DNA from: Fibrobacter sp.
GTDB lineage: Bacteria > Fibrobacterota > Fibrobacteria > Fibrobacterales > Fibrobacteraceae
DNA length: 41,428 bases
Direction: 5' to 3'
Assembly: GCA_017475045.1 (NCBI GenBank)
Contig: JAFVGH010000059.1
Span: 1 to 41,428 of the forward strand
Each line of letters starts with the position of its first letter. Position 1 is the stretch's first letter. The notes below the pieces were generated by a model. That model did no database searches. It saw nothing but the letters and a program-made list of their open reading frames with translations, and was not told the DNA's origin. A program made the translations under genes and the position numbers. Positions 8,213 to 16,800 of the stretch are shown in pieces.

Positions 8213-10276
8213 ATGTTCCACATAGTCACACCCGAAAAAGGAAAGCCGTTTACCATCGGAAGAAAAGAGGATTGCGATATCCGCTTTTCCGATGTATTCG
8301 TTTCTAGAGAGCATGCAACTATTGAGTTCACCAGTGAAATGTGGGTTCTAAGAAACCTGTCTAGCAATAGCGTTACCCAGGTAAACGACAAGGATGTTTC
8401 CGAAGTTGAACTGAACGACGGAGATATTATCGTCATAGGCCTGCATAGGCTCAGAGTCACGCTGCGTGGGGATGCCCTTTCCCTGCTACTTCTCGATTCG
8501 TCTGATTCTACGGAGTCTTATACACTGTCTTCGGAGAGCACCGAAGTCTCTTTGGAAACTGAAAACGGTACAACCACATTCACGGCAAAGCTTACTGATG
8601 ATGGTTGCAGCCTGCTCTTCAAAAAGAAGATTTCAGATTCCAACGGAAAGAAAATTCAGGAAATCCGCCTGAATGCCGGTGAGACCACCCGCTTTGAGAA
8701 TTTTGAATTTACGTTACAGTCTGGAGACCTTCTGGTTAAGCGTGCGATGTCGGGTTTCGACGTGACATTACAGCATCTTGATGTCTATGCCGGCAAAAAG
8801 GAACTGCTGTCCGACATCAATCTTTACTTGCCAGCCGGCGAGATTCTCGCCATCATCGGTCGTTCTGGCCAGGGAAAGTCCTCTCTGCTTAAAATGTTGA
8901 AAGGAGAATACACAAAGTCTCCTGAAGGCGAAATCCTCTTCTCTGGCCTGGATTACCGCAACAAGGAAATCCGAAAACGTATAGCCTTCTTACCGCAAGA
9001 TCCAGCCCTTCACAAGGACTTGACCGTTATGGAAACGCTCTTTCACGGGGCAAAGATTTCCATGGACCGAAAGGAGTTGAAGGCTTCTTTCGATGAAAAA
9101 GCGTTGCGTATTTGCGAGCTCTTTGGACTGACTGCCCGCAAGGACAATCCCGTAAAGACGCTGAGTGGTGGTGAAATGCGTAGGCTCGCCTTGGCCCAGG
9201 AACTGATAGGCGCTCCGGGCCTAATTGTATTGGATGAGCCTCTTTCGGGCCTGGACCCCTACAACGCAAACATTCTCTGCACCCACCTAAAACAGCTGGC
9301 CTTTTTAGGACATACGGTAATTCTCACTACCCACAGCTACGAGGCCCTGAATATCGCCAACAAGGTGCTGGTTATCCATCAGGGCAAACAAGTCTTTTAC
9401 GGGACGCGCGAAGAATCGGTAGGCTTTTTTAACACCAAAAGTGCCGAAAGTATCTTGGCGGGCCTGAACGACGACTCCTTTATCCGCTGGGCTTCTTCGA
9501 AAAAATCCCTTGAAGTTTCAGAATCCCAAAAGAAAAGCAGAACCTATTTTGCCGACGAGAAGAAATCAGCCCTCCTCCCCTACCATATCAGCTTGATTTT
9601 GAAGCATTGGTCTCGGGACAAGGGCAAAATGGCGGCCCTGCTTATTCAGCCGTTTATCTTGGGGTTTGTCTTCTCGCAGATTTTCTCCAACATTTCATCT
9701 CTCTGGATTGTAAGCTTCGCCATCATCCTGTGTGCCAACTGGTTCGCACTATCCCTTTCTATTCGTGAAATTGTTCAGGAAAAGGAAATCTTGACCAATG
9801 ATTTGCGGAAAGGAATGTCCATATTCCCCTACTTGCTTGCCAAGACAGGAATTTCCTCCATTGCTGCTTTTTTGCAGACCTTAATCATTTACGGTTTTAT
9901 CTCTTTCAAAGTGATTATGCACCCCTCGGTACTATTCCTGTGTATTGTGTTTGCCCTAACCGTAATCCCCGCTGTAAGCATGGGTTGCCTTGTCAGCGCA
10001 TTCTCCAAGAATCCTGGCCAAGCGAATGCGTTCTTGCCTTTGATTATCATTCCGCAGGTGGCCTTGGCCGGCGCCTTGGTTCCCCTGGATCAAATGCAGG
10101 CCATAGGCAAGGCCTTGTCGTACCTTATCTGGTCGCGCTATGACCAGAGTGCCCTGCTAGATTTGCTTTTGGAAAGGCCCTACGATGGTCTTAACCTTGT
10201 AATGGCAATGACACTTTCCCTTATTTTTTGTATTATAACGTCCGTAAATTTATACTACCTCAGAAGAGCAAGATGA
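8213..10276 (+). CDS. FHA-domain ABC-2 type transporter (half-transporter)
   Basis: A 687-residue fusion with three parts. Residues about 1-85 form an FHA phosphothreonine-binding domain (FTIGRKEDCDI, VSREHATIEF and SSNSVTQVND keep the Gly-Arg, Ser-x-x-His and Asn positions). Residues about 180-400 form an ABC ATPase (Walker A GRSGQGKSS with Lys near 222, signature LSGGEMRRLALAQEL, Walker B LIVLDEPLSGLDP, H-loop TTHSYE). Residues about 455-685 hold roughly six membrane helices of the ABC-2 type. This domain order (FHA, ATPase, membrane) matches mycobacterial Rv1747 and cyanobacterial relatives, which export cell-envelope components. The TGA overlaps the ATG of the kinase gene, so kinase and transporter are made together, and the kinase is the likely source of the FHA ligand. 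The substrate is unknown. Confidence 0.92.
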   Translation: MFHIVTPEKGKPFTIGRKEDCDIRFSDVFVSREHATIEFTSEMWVLRNLSSNSVTQVNDKDVSEVELNDGDIIVIGLHRLRVTLRGDALSLLLLDSSDSTESYTLSSESTEVSLETENGTTTFTAKLTDDGCSLLFKKKISDSNGKKIQEIRLNAGETTRFENFEFTLQSGDLLVKRAMSGFDVTLQHLDVYAGKKELLSDINLYLPAGEILAIIGRSGQGKSSLLKMLKGEYTKSPEGEILFSGLDYRNKEIRKRIAFLPQDPALHKDLTVMETLFHGAKISMDRKELKASFDEKALRICELFGLTARKDNPVKTLSGGEMRRLALAQELIGAPGLIVLDEPLSGLDPYNANILCTHLKQLAFLGHTVILTTHSYEALNIANKVLVIHQGKQVFYGTREESVGFFNTKSAESILAGLNDDSFIRWASSKKSLEVSESQKKSRTYFADEKKSALLPYHISLILKHWSRDKGKMAALLIQPFILGFVFSQIFSNISSLWIVSFAIILCANWFALSLSIREIVQEKEILTNDLRKGMSIFPYLLAKTGISSIAAFLQTLIIYGFISFKVIMHPSVLFLCIVFALTVIPAVSMGCLVSAFSKNPGQANAFLPLIIIPQVALAGALVPLDQMQAIGKALSYLIWSRYDQSALLDLLLERPYDGLNLVMAMTLSLIFCIITSVNLYYLRRAR

Positions 10277-11781
10277 GTCCCGAGAACCAATCAAATAATT
10301 TCCCGCGTCCCTTCAACCAGAATTATGACCTGATAGACACCCTTGGTCGTGGCGGCATGGGTTATGTCTACAAGGCTTTGGACAAGAGGCTCGGCCGCGA
10401 AGTGGCCCTGAAGGTGTTGGATTCGTCTTCCGATGAAGAGGCTATTCAGCGGTTCTACCTGGAAGCCCAGGCCATGAAGGAATTGGACCATCAGAACATT
10501 GTCCAGATTTTCGACTTCGGAAAACAGGACAAGCAACTTTTCATCGCCATGACCTACGTGAAGGGAGTGTCCCTTGCCGACATCCTTCAAAAGCAGAGCA
10601 TGCTCCCCTTCTCCTCTATCGAGGTCATCATTAAGCAGATTGCCCGCGGGCTTCTGTACGCCCATAACCGAGGCATTGTCCATCGTGATGTAAAGCCCTC
10701 CAACATCATGATTACCCACGACAATCGTGTCTACATCATGGACTTTGGAATCTCATACATCCAGGAGATGGAAAAGCAGCGACTGACCAAGACCGGCATG
10801 ACCATGGGAACTCCGGAATACATGTCTCCGGAACAGTGCCATGGCGAAGAAGTGACGCTGCAGTCCGACATTTACAGCATGGGCATCATTCTCTTCGAGA
10901 TGACCTGCGGACGACTGCCCTTTAACGGGAACAGGCCCATCGAGATTGCCATTCAGCATGTACAGAACCAACCGCCAGATCCAAGACAGTTCCGCCCCGA
11001 CATGCCCAAGGGCCTTGCTGAACTTATCTTGAAATGCCTCAAGAAAAAGTTGAACGAGCGATTCCACGACATGCAGGAATTCCTGGATACCTGCGATGCG
11101 GTGTTCCCCCAGAAGGACACCCGCGCTACAACCCAGGTTACCCGCAAGCATTCCTTGCTGAGCCACGGAAGGGAATCTATTGCCGAAGCCGCCACACGCC
11201 TGCCCTCCAAGGCGCGGGCCATTCATAGAAAACTCACGGCACTGGCCCTTTCCATATTCCCGCTGATTATCATTCTGATGGTCCTGCTGATGCTGACCCA
11301 CAAACCCGAAAGTACGCTACAGACTTTGGAATGGGACGATGCTGTAGGCAATTTCGAGACCAAGGCTCTGGAAAATGACGGCGGAGTAGATTATGGCCTG
11401 GACAACCTGAACGACGGTGACTTAAAGACAGCATGGCTAAACAGCATGCCCCTGAAGCCGCAGAATCCAGTTCTCAGCCTCTATTTCAAGAACAACACGC
11501 TGGTAACCCATTTGGGTATTGCCATCGGGTACCAAAAGTCCGTCGACGACCTGTTCGGCGACCGTTTCCGTATATTCAAGAAGCCCAAGACCATCACCAT
11601 AGAATCAGCCGATGGTTTCAAACAAAAGGTCAAGCTTGAAAACATCAAGGGTATGCAATACCCCACCATCCAGGCCATTGAAACCACAGAACTCAAGTTC
11701 TACCTGGAAGACGTCTTTGAAGGCGAAAACGAAGACTTCGCCATTTCGGAAATCCGCCTGCTTGGAATGGAGATCAATTAG
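10273..11781 (+). CDS. Membrane-anchored Ser/Thr protein kinase with an extracytoplasmic C-terminal domain
   Basis: A 502-residue Hanks-type kinase. The start is ATG at 10273, inside the ATGA overlap with the transporter gene; the longer upstream frame lies inside that gene. The cytoplasmic kinase domain (about 18-285) has the glycine loop LGRGGMGYVYKA, the ATP lysine in VALKVL (Lys 47), HRDVKPSN (Asp 139), DFG (157-159) and GTPEYMSPEQ, so it should be active. A juxtamembrane region rich in Thr/Ser/Arg, a single hydrophobic helix (about 322-344) and an extracytoplasmic domain of about 150 residues follow. The outer domain begins with LNDGDLKTAWL, like the discoidin/F5-8C-type or NADase-type glycan-binding folds, so it may sense a wall or glycan ligand. 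There are no PASTA repeats. Confidence 0.92.
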   Translation: MSPENQSNNFPRPFNQNYDLIDTLGRGGMGYVYKALDKRLGREVALKVLDSSSDEEAIQRFYLEAQAMKELDHQNIVQIFDFGKQDKQLFIAMTYVKGVSLADILQKQSMLPFSSIEVIIKQIARGLLYAHNRGIVHRDVKPSNIMITHDNRVYIMDFGISYIQEMEKQRLTKTGMTMGTPEYMSPEQCHGEEVTLQSDIYSMGIILFEMTCGRLPFNGNRPIEIAIQHVQNQPPDPRQFRPDMPKGLAELILKCLKKKLNERFHDMQEFLDTCDAVFPQKDTRATTQVTRKHSLLSHGRESIAEAATRLPSKARAIHRKLTALALSIFPLIIILMVLLMLTHKPESTLQTLEWDDAVGNFETKALENDGGVDYGLDNLNDGDLKTAWLNSMPLKPQNPVLSLYFKNNTLVTHLGIAIGYQKSVDDLFGDRFRIFKKPKTITIESADGFKQKVKLENIKGMQYPTIQAIETTELKFYLEDVFEGENEDFAISEIRLLGMEIN

Positions 11782-11783
11782 TA

Positions 11784-11811
11784 GTGTGGGATGTGTAATG
11801 TGGGATGTGTG
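11784..11811 (+). repeat. Tandem 14-bp direct repeat
   Basis: GTGGGATGTGTAAT is followed directly by GTGGGATGTGTGAT, two units of 14 bp that differ at one position. They fill the gap between the kinase stop codon and the ATG of the YraN-family gene, so a change in unit number would alter the spacing upstream of that gene. Confidence 0.6.
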
Positions 11812-12234
11812 ATGAAAGGTGGACAATTTAATACGGCAAGGTCGGTAAACAGAAAGAAAGGGAATCTCGTAGAGACCGAGGCGTCCGCTTACTTGTGCCG
11901 TGAAGGCTACGAAATTCTTGCCCGAAACTACGCCTATCGTGGTGGCGAGCTGGACATTGTCGCCCGAGACGGGAAAACCGTGGTTTTTGTAGAAGTCAAG
12001 TCTGTGTGGACAATCGGGCAAGGGAACCCTGCCGCTCGTGTAAACGCCCTCAAGCAGCACAAAATCTGGAATACGGCCTGTCACTTTCTTCACACGCAAA
12101 AAGACAAGGCTCCGCAGGGGTTCGAAACGCCCTGCCGTTTCGATGTGCTGTCTGTACGGGCATACCAGAAACCCATGCAGTTCGAGCATTTCAAGAACGC
12201 CTTCGAAGGTTCCCAGGTGATTCCCCAGTGCTAG
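11812..12234 (+). CDS. yraN: YraN family protein (UPF0102), endonuclease-like fold
   Basis: A 140-residue protein of the YraN/UPF0102 family. It shows RKKGNLVETEASAYLCREGYEILARNY, then GGELDIVARDGKTVVFVEVKSV, the PD-(D/E)XK-like core in which Glu, Asp and the Glu-x-Lys pair form the metal site. The family is predicted to be nuclease-like, but its cellular role is not settled. The chosen start is ATG 11812; an in-frame ATG at 11791 would add seven residues encoded by the tandem repeat and is less likely. It lies 30 bp after the kinase gene and just before the YciO-family gene. Confidence 0.9.
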   Translation: MKGGQFNTARSVNRKKGNLVETEASAYLCREGYEILARNYAYRGGELDIVARDGKTVVFVEVKSVWTIGQGNPAARVNALKQHKIWNTACHFLHTQKDKAPQGFETPCRFDVLSVRAYQKPMQFEHFKNAFEGSQVIPQC

Positions 12235-12253
12235 ATTGAAAGGTCACTTAATT

Positions 12254-12841
12254 ATGCGTTTTGAAGTCCATCCTGTTAATCCGCAATCACGAATCGTTAA
12301 GCTAGCCGCAGCCGCCCTGGAAGACGATGGCCTGGTGCTCTACCCTACCGAATCCGGCTACGCTATTGGCTGTAACGCCGAGTCCCCGAAGGCAATTCAC
12401 AAGCTCTACGCCCTCAAGAAACCCATGAAGAAGTTTTTCATGGCCCTTATTGTACCGAACATCAAGGCGGCGACAGGTTATGCCCGCGTAGATAATTTCG
12501 CATTCAACATCATGAAGCCGAGGGTCCCGGGGCCCTACACCTTTATTTTGCCGGCGGACCCGCACATTGCACGGCGGCTAGACGTAAAGCGTCCGGAAAT
12601 CGGCATTCGTATGCCCACACACCCCTTCTTTGCGGAACTGTTCCAGCATTTCGACAAGCCCATCCTGAGTACGGCGGCAAAGCTCAGCGAAGAGGATATT
12701 TACGAGCCAGACGAAATCTGGAAAACATTCGAGCATTCCGTAGAAATGATGGTGGACTGCGGTCCCATCGAAATTAACCCCACGAACATCATCAGCCTGA
12801 TAGGTGACCAGGTCGAAGTGATTCGTGGCGAACTTGTCTGA
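12254..12841 (+). CDS. yciO: YciO-type YrdC/Sua5 domain protein
   Basis: A 195-residue single-domain protein of the YrdC/Sua5/YciO superfamily. The N-terminus MRFEVHPVNPQSRIVKLAAA and the following VLYPTESGYAIGCNAES, PGPYTFILPA and IGIRMPTHP blocks track E. coli YciO more closely than TsaC. TsaC/Sua5 proteins make threonylcarbamoyl-AMP for t6A in tRNA; YciO paralogues share the fold, but their role is less certain. The ATG at 12254 is preferred over a TTG at 12236 because it gives the family's usual N-terminus and has AAAGGT about ten bases upstream. It ends 9 bp from the convergent FISUMP gene. Confidence 0.88.
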   Translation: MRFEVHPVNPQSRIVKLAAAALEDDGLVLYPTESGYAIGCNAESPKAIHKLYALKKPMKKFFMALIVPNIKAATGYARVDNFAFNIMKPRVPGPYTFILPADPHIARRLDVKRPEIGIRMPTHPFFAELFQHFDKPILSTAAKLSEEDIYEPDEIWKTFEHSVEMMVDCGPIEINPTNIISLIGDQVEVIRGELV

Positions 12842-12850
12842 TTTTTTGAA

Positions 12851-13948
12851 TTAGTTTCCGTTGATGCAACGCACGGAGTAGGCGTTGTTCTTGTTGCTGA
12901 CCAGCTGACGGACCATCTGGTCGGACATACGGCCCATGGCCCAAAGCCAAATGGTTTCGTTGCGTCCGTTCTGTGCAGACCAGAAACCCGCATACTCACC
13001 CATGTCCTCGTAACGAACGGTCTTGGAACCGATCATCTTGCGGTATCCCGAAGAGAACACGGTAAAGCCATATTCGTCGGTACCGCCACCGCCATGCCAG
13101 CCTGTGGTGGACTTGAGTTTGCTGGCGAATTCACCGCACTTGTCTACACCATCATAACACTGAGTAAGGCCAGTCAGCATGTCCTGCCATTCCCTATCAC
13201 GAGGCAGGTGCCAGCCTTCGGGGCAAGCCTTGCGGGCCCCTTCCAGATCATAAAGACGACCGCTACGAACACAGTAGTTGTCCTTGTCTTCGTAACACCA
13301 GGAATGTCCAGGGACATTGTAGTTTGCGTTCTGGGCAAACCATTCGCGGCCTTCGATCTTGATGGTCCTGTAAACCTGTCCATCACGAGGATCCTTGAAC
13401 TGGCTGGAATTGTCCCGGATAATGGCGCGGTGTTCCTGCTCTTCGCGCCTAAAATTAACTAGCAGCTCACGCTTATATTTTTCACTTTTTTCGTATTTCT
13501 TATTCCAAGTATCCTGAGCTTTCTTGTTGAAGAACTTGATCTTTATGTCACCTACGGCATAAAGTGCATCTCCACAAGCCAAATCAACACCGGCTACATG
13601 AACCACAAGATCTTCTTTTCCAAAGGTCTCTGCATCTCCAAAAAATGAAATCCAGGCCTCTTTGGTGGTATTGCATACCGAGAAGAAATCTCCCCTTTCG
13701 ATGACTTCGGCAGGAACAGTCATGTTACCGGAAATGGCGAAAGAAAAGCCGTCACTATCGACCTTGAAGGCTACGGGTTGGACATTCTTGTAATGGGTGT
13801 ATTTTCCTAGACGAACATTGCCGCTAATCTTTGCCGAGGCATAGCTGCCCTCCTCATTGGTCTTGAAAATGGATTCCCAGGACTTGGGTACGGCAAAGGA
13901 ATAAATTGCAGAAAGACAGACTAAACAACAGACAATTTTGCGAAGCAC
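12851..13948 (-). CDS. Secreted FISUMP-domain protein
   Basis: A 365-residue secreted protein starting at GTG 13948 with an AGAGG ribosome-binding site five bases upstream. A signal peptide (LRKIVCCLVCLSAIYSFA) is followed by an N-terminal region of about 150 residues without a recognised family. A basic, charged helical stretch rich in Lys/Glu/Arg (about 165-195) links to the C-terminal FISUMP domain (about 200-365). Hallmarks are DGQVYRTIKIEGREWFAQN, SGRLYDLEGARKACPEGWHLP, EWQDM, YGFTVFSSGYR, FWSAQ and the terminal YSVRCIN, with the conserved cysteines. FISUMP is highly duplicated in Fibrobacter, and its biochemical role is unknown. The gene stands alone, convergent with yciO and divergent from purU. 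Confidence 0.9.
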   Translation of the reverse strand: MLRKIVCCLVCLSAIYSFAVPKSWESIFKTNEEGSYASAKISGNVRLGKYTHYKNVQPVAFKVDSDGFSFAISGNMTVPAEVIERGDFFSVCNTTKEAWISFFGDAETFGKEDLVVHVAGVDLACGDALYAVGDIKIKFFNKKAQDTWNKKYEKSEKYKRELLVNFRREEQEHRAIIRDNSSQFKDPRDGQVYRTIKIEGREWFAQNANYNVPGHSWCYEDKDNYCVRSGRLYDLEGARKACPEGWHLPRDREWQDMLTGLTQCYDGVDKCGEFASKLKSTTGWHGGGGTDEYGFTVFSSGYRKMIGSKTVRYEDMGEYAGFWSAQNGRNETIWLWAMGRMSDQMVRQLVSNKNNAYSVRCINGN

Positions 13949-14034
13949 AGGGACCTCTCGTTAAAAACAGGAACAATGATAGTTTTTTTTATTCCAAATG
14001 GCATTCACTTTATGCTAAAACAATATAAAAAAGC

Positions 14035-14040
14035 TACATT
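14035..14040 (+). promoter_or_regulatory. Putative -10 box (TACATT) of purU
   Basis: TACATT is followed by seven bases and the ATG at 14048, with no Shine-Dalgarno sequence between, so a transcript would be essentially leaderless. The 99-bp gap between the FISUMP gene and purU is A/T-rich and must also hold the FISUMP promoter. Confidence 0.4.
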
Positions 14041-14047
14041 GTAGGCC

Positions 14048-14893
14048 ATGGCAAAAAACAAGTACATTCTTCAGATTCATTGCCCCGATCAGACAGGACT
14101 TATTGCTGGTACAACCCAGGTCCTTGCCAAGGCGGGTGCCAATATTATTGATTTGCAACAACATACGGCCAAGGATATCGAAACATTTTTCCTCCGAGCC
14201 GTCTTTGAAATGGAATCCGACGACGTCCAGGAAATCTATAAGCACCTTGAAACCCTAGAGGGACACCTGAAGCTCAATTGGAAACTGTTCGACACTTCCA
14301 AGACGGAACGTGTGGCTATTTTTGTGTCCAAGACGGACCATTGCCTCTATGACCTGCTTCTGAAACAGCGTGACGGCGACCTGCCCTGCGAATTCAGCTG
14401 CATTGTGGGCAACCACCCTGACCTTGGGCCTGTAGGCGGAACCTTCGGCGTGCCCTTCTACTATGTGCCCAGCAATCCGGACAAGAATATCCCCGAGAAC
14501 CGTTTCCGCGAAATCATCGCCGAGACCCGCACCGATACGGTGGTTCTTGCCCGTTACATGCAGATCTTGAGCGAAGCCTTTACCGAAGAATTCAAGTACC
14601 GCATCATCAACATCCACCACGGATTCTTGCCTGCCTTCAAGGGGGCAAAGCCCTACCACCAGGCCTGGCACAAGGGCGTAAAGATTATCGGTGCTACCGC
14701 CCACTTTGCTACCGAGGACCTGGACCAGGGTCCCATTATCTGCCATGATATCCAGCGGGTACCCGAAACGGCCAGCATCGACGAACTGGTGGAACTGGGT
14801 AAGGACATCGAAAAGCGTACACTGTCGGCAGCCCTGAAGCTCTGGCTCGAGCACCGCGTGTTCGTCTATGCGGGAAGAACATTTATACTCTAG
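14048..14893 (+). CDS. purU: Formyltetrahydrofolate deformylase
   Basis: A 281-residue enzyme that hydrolyses 10-formyltetrahydrofolate to formate and tetrahydrofolate, balancing the one-carbon pool for purine synthesis. Residues about 5-85 form an ACT domain (YILQIHCPDQTGLIAGTTQVLA), the regulatory part of PurU. The rest is a formyltransferase-like domain with GNHPDLGPV, NIHHGFLPAFKGAKPYHQA (catalytic Asn/His region) and GATAHFATEDLDQGPII (catalytic Asp). The length is the family's usual one. A strong AGGAGA ribosome-binding site for the next gene begins inside its stop codon region, so this gene and the following ones form an operon leading to pyrE. Confidence 0.96.
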   Translation: MAKNKYILQIHCPDQTGLIAGTTQVLAKAGANIIDLQQHTAKDIETFFLRAVFEMESDDVQEIYKHLETLEGHLKLNWKLFDTSKTERVAIFVSKTDHCLYDLLLKQRDGDLPCEFSCIVGNHPDLGPVGGTFGVPFYYVPSNPDKNIPENRFREIIAETRTDTVVLARYMQILSEAFTEEFKYRIINIHHGFLPAFKGAKPYHQAWHKGVKIIGATAHFATEDLDQGPIICHDIQRVPETASIDELVELGKDIEKRTLSAALKLWLEHRVFVYAGRTFIL

Positions 14894-14901
14894 GAGACAC
14901 C

Positions 14902-15417
14902 ATGTCCGAAGAAATCAAGAACGAAGAAGAGAAGGTGGTCGAAACCCCAGCTGAAGCCACGCCGGCCCCTGCTACAGAGGCCCCCGCCGAAACCGCCGTT
15001 TCAGCGGCTGCCGAACCAGCAGCCGAAACACCGGCCGAACCGGCACAGCCTGCCGTCTCGGAAACCCAGCCACAGATCATTGTCCAGAAAGAACGGGGAT
15101 TCTCCCACTATGTAGGCTTTGCCCTGCTCTGTGTGCTGAGCATCTGTTTCTTCTTTATGCCGGGTATCGCTCTCACCTTCGGCGTCAGCCGCCTAGTTGA
15201 CTTGAACGGTGCAGCAGCGTGGATTTTTAGCGCAATCTTGAGTGTTATCATCTGGCTTATCTTTAAACTCAAGGTCAAGGGCTTTAAGAAGTCCTTCTAC
15301 TTCTACATCGGCCTTTGTGTGGTGGTTCTAGCCCTGCTTATTGCCATTGAGGTACTGACAGAAAAGTTGAATGTGTTCGCCAGCATATTCGCTCTCTTGA
15401 CAGGAGCTGCAGCATAA
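14902..15417 (+). CDS. Small membrane protein with an Ala/Pro/Glu-rich N-terminus
   Basis: A 171-residue protein of unknown function. Residues 1-65 are acidic and rich in Ala, Pro, Glu and Thr, which suggests a flexible cytosolic or periplasmic tail. Three or four hydrophobic segments follow (about 70-92, 97-115, 120-135 and 140-165), separated by a short basic loop (KLKVKGFKKS). Translation starts at an ATG with AGGAGA four bases upstream. It sits 8 bp after purU and its TAA lies 2 bp before the pyrE ATG, so it belongs to the purU-pyrE transcript. I recognise no family. Confidence 0.75.
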   Translation: MSEEIKNEEEKVVETPAEATPAPATEAPAETAVSAAAEPAAETPAEPAQPAVSETQPQIIVQKERGFSHYVGFALLCVLSICFFFMPGIALTFGVSRLVDLNGAAAWIFSAILSVIIWLIFKLKVKGFKKSFYFYIGLCVVVLALLIAIEVLTEKLNVFASIFALLTGAAA

Positions 15418-15419
15418 CC

Positions 15420-16091
15420 ATGAATATCAAAGACAATTTTGTCCATTTTCTAGTTGAATCCGGAGCTCTCAAGTTCGGCGACTTTATCACCAAGAGCGGT
15501 CGCGAAACCCCGTATTTCATCAATACCGGCGAGTTCCGCACGGGTGCAAGCCTTTCCAAGCTGGCCGAATACTATGCCAGCACCTTTATGGTTCATTTCG
15601 ACGGCAAGGCCCAGAACCTCTATGGTCCGGCCTACAAGGGAATCCCCCTATGCGCCGCCACCGCCATGAAGCTCTCCGATGTGTACGGCCTGAACCTCAC
15701 CTTCACCTACAACCGTAAGGAAGTGAAGGACCACGGCGAAGGCGGCTCCCTGGTGGGTTACAAATACGCTGAAAAGACCAACGTGGTGATTATCGAAGAC
15801 GTGATTACTGCAGGCACCAGCGTGAACGAAACCATGCAGGCCCTCTCCAAGATCGAGAACGCCAATGTAATCGGCCTCTTGATTTCGGTGGACCGCAAGG
15901 AAAAGCTTGAAAACGGCAAGTCCGCCCTTCAGACCGTGCAAGACGAATATGGGATTCAGGCTTATTCTATCGTGAATATCAACGATATCATCGCCTTCCT
16001 CGAAAGCGAAGAGAACCGCAAGGTTATCAACGCCCCCGAAGGCATTCTGGACAAGGTTTACGCCTATCGTGAAAAATGGGGCGCAAACTAA
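15420..16091 (+). CDS. pyrE: Orotate phosphoribosyltransferase
   Basis: A 223-residue enzyme of pyrimidine synthesis that joins orotate and PRPP to form OMP. Seen: FGDFITKSGRETPYFINTG at the N-terminus, LYGPAYKGIPL, the flexible-loop region FTYNRKEVKDHGEGG with its catalytic lysines, and the PRPP-binding motif VVIIEDVITAGTSVNET. Length and motif order fit the E. coli-type OPRTase. It starts 2 bp after the upstream membrane-protein gene and is followed after 10 bp by a lipoprotein gene. Confidence 0.96.
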   Translation: MNIKDNFVHFLVESGALKFGDFITKSGRETPYFINTGEFRTGASLSKLAEYYASTFMVHFDGKAQNLYGPAYKGIPLCAATAMKLSDVYGLNLTFTYNRKEVKDHGEGGSLVGYKYAEKTNVVIIEDVITAGTSVNETMQALSKIENANVIGLLISVDRKEKLENGKSALQTVQDEYGIQAYSIVNINDIIAFLESEENRKVINAPEGILDKVYAYREKWGAN

Positions 16092-16101
16092 CTAGGTTGA
16101 A

Positions 16102-16800
16102 ATGTTCAAGGGTGTTCGGGCTTTTGTCTTCTGGTGTGTAATCGCTTGTATCCTTGCCGGATGCGGCACGCATTACCAATGGACCAAAAGTCACCCTGCC
16201 TACACCATTCCGCCCTTTAAGGATTTTGCGGTTATCGGTGCGGAAAAGGCCTTTGTGCTAAACCGTTCCGCCTGGTTTGCCAAGAAGCTAAACATTTCTG
16301 CCGAAGAAATCCAGAAGCATGTCACAGGCGATTGTGCCAAATGGCTCGTTCAGGATTTGCAGAAGCTCTACCCCGAAATGAAGGCACTGCCCGCCTCCCT
16401 GATGGACGCCTCTCCGGAAGAAAGCCAGCAGCTGGACAGCCGTATTTTCATCAAGGGGAAAATCCCTGAACAGGGAATCGTTCTGAAGGATTCTACGGGC
16501 TATACGCCGGCCCGCATCTTGATTATCCACGAGGCCATCTTAGGCACGGACCTAAACCGTGAGGACTTCTTCGATTATGCGCTTATCCACAACGAGAGCC
16601 CCGAAAAAAAGACCTCCAAGAACCTGACGGCTATCGTATCGTATACCCTGTGGGATAACGAGAAACAGCGTGCGCTGTTCAACAGTATTGACCAGATTGA
16701 CAGGCCCATAACCCACCTTTCCATGACAGACATGGAACAGCTGGTACAGAGCATTGCCGAAAGCATGCGCAGCCACCTGGTGGAAGGAGCCGGCCTATGA
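16102..16800 (+). CDS. Putative lipoprotein, function unknown
   Basis: A 232-residue protein with a lipoprotein signal: a hydrophobic stretch (FVFWCVIACILAGC) ending in the lipobox LAGC, with Cys at residue 21. The next residues (GTHYQWTKSHP) contain no Asp at +2, so under the Lol rule of model bacteria it would move to the outer membrane. The mature part is mixed alpha/beta with no motif I recognise. A short AGG lies 5-6 bases before the ATG. Its TGA overlaps the ATG of the next gene (ATGA at 16797-16800), so it probably works with that outer-membrane-type protein. Confidence 0.8.
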   Translation: MFKGVRAFVFWCVIACILAGCGTHYQWTKSHPAYTIPPFKDFAVIGAEKAFVLNRSAWFAKKLNISAEEIQKHVTGDCAKWLVQDLQKLYPEMKALPASLMDASPEESQQLDSRIFIKGKIPEQGIVLKDSTGYTPARILIIHEAILGTDLNREDFFDYALIHNESPEKKTSKNLTAIVSYTLWDNEKQRALFNSIDQIDRPITHLSMTDMEQLVQSIAESMRSHLVEGAGL

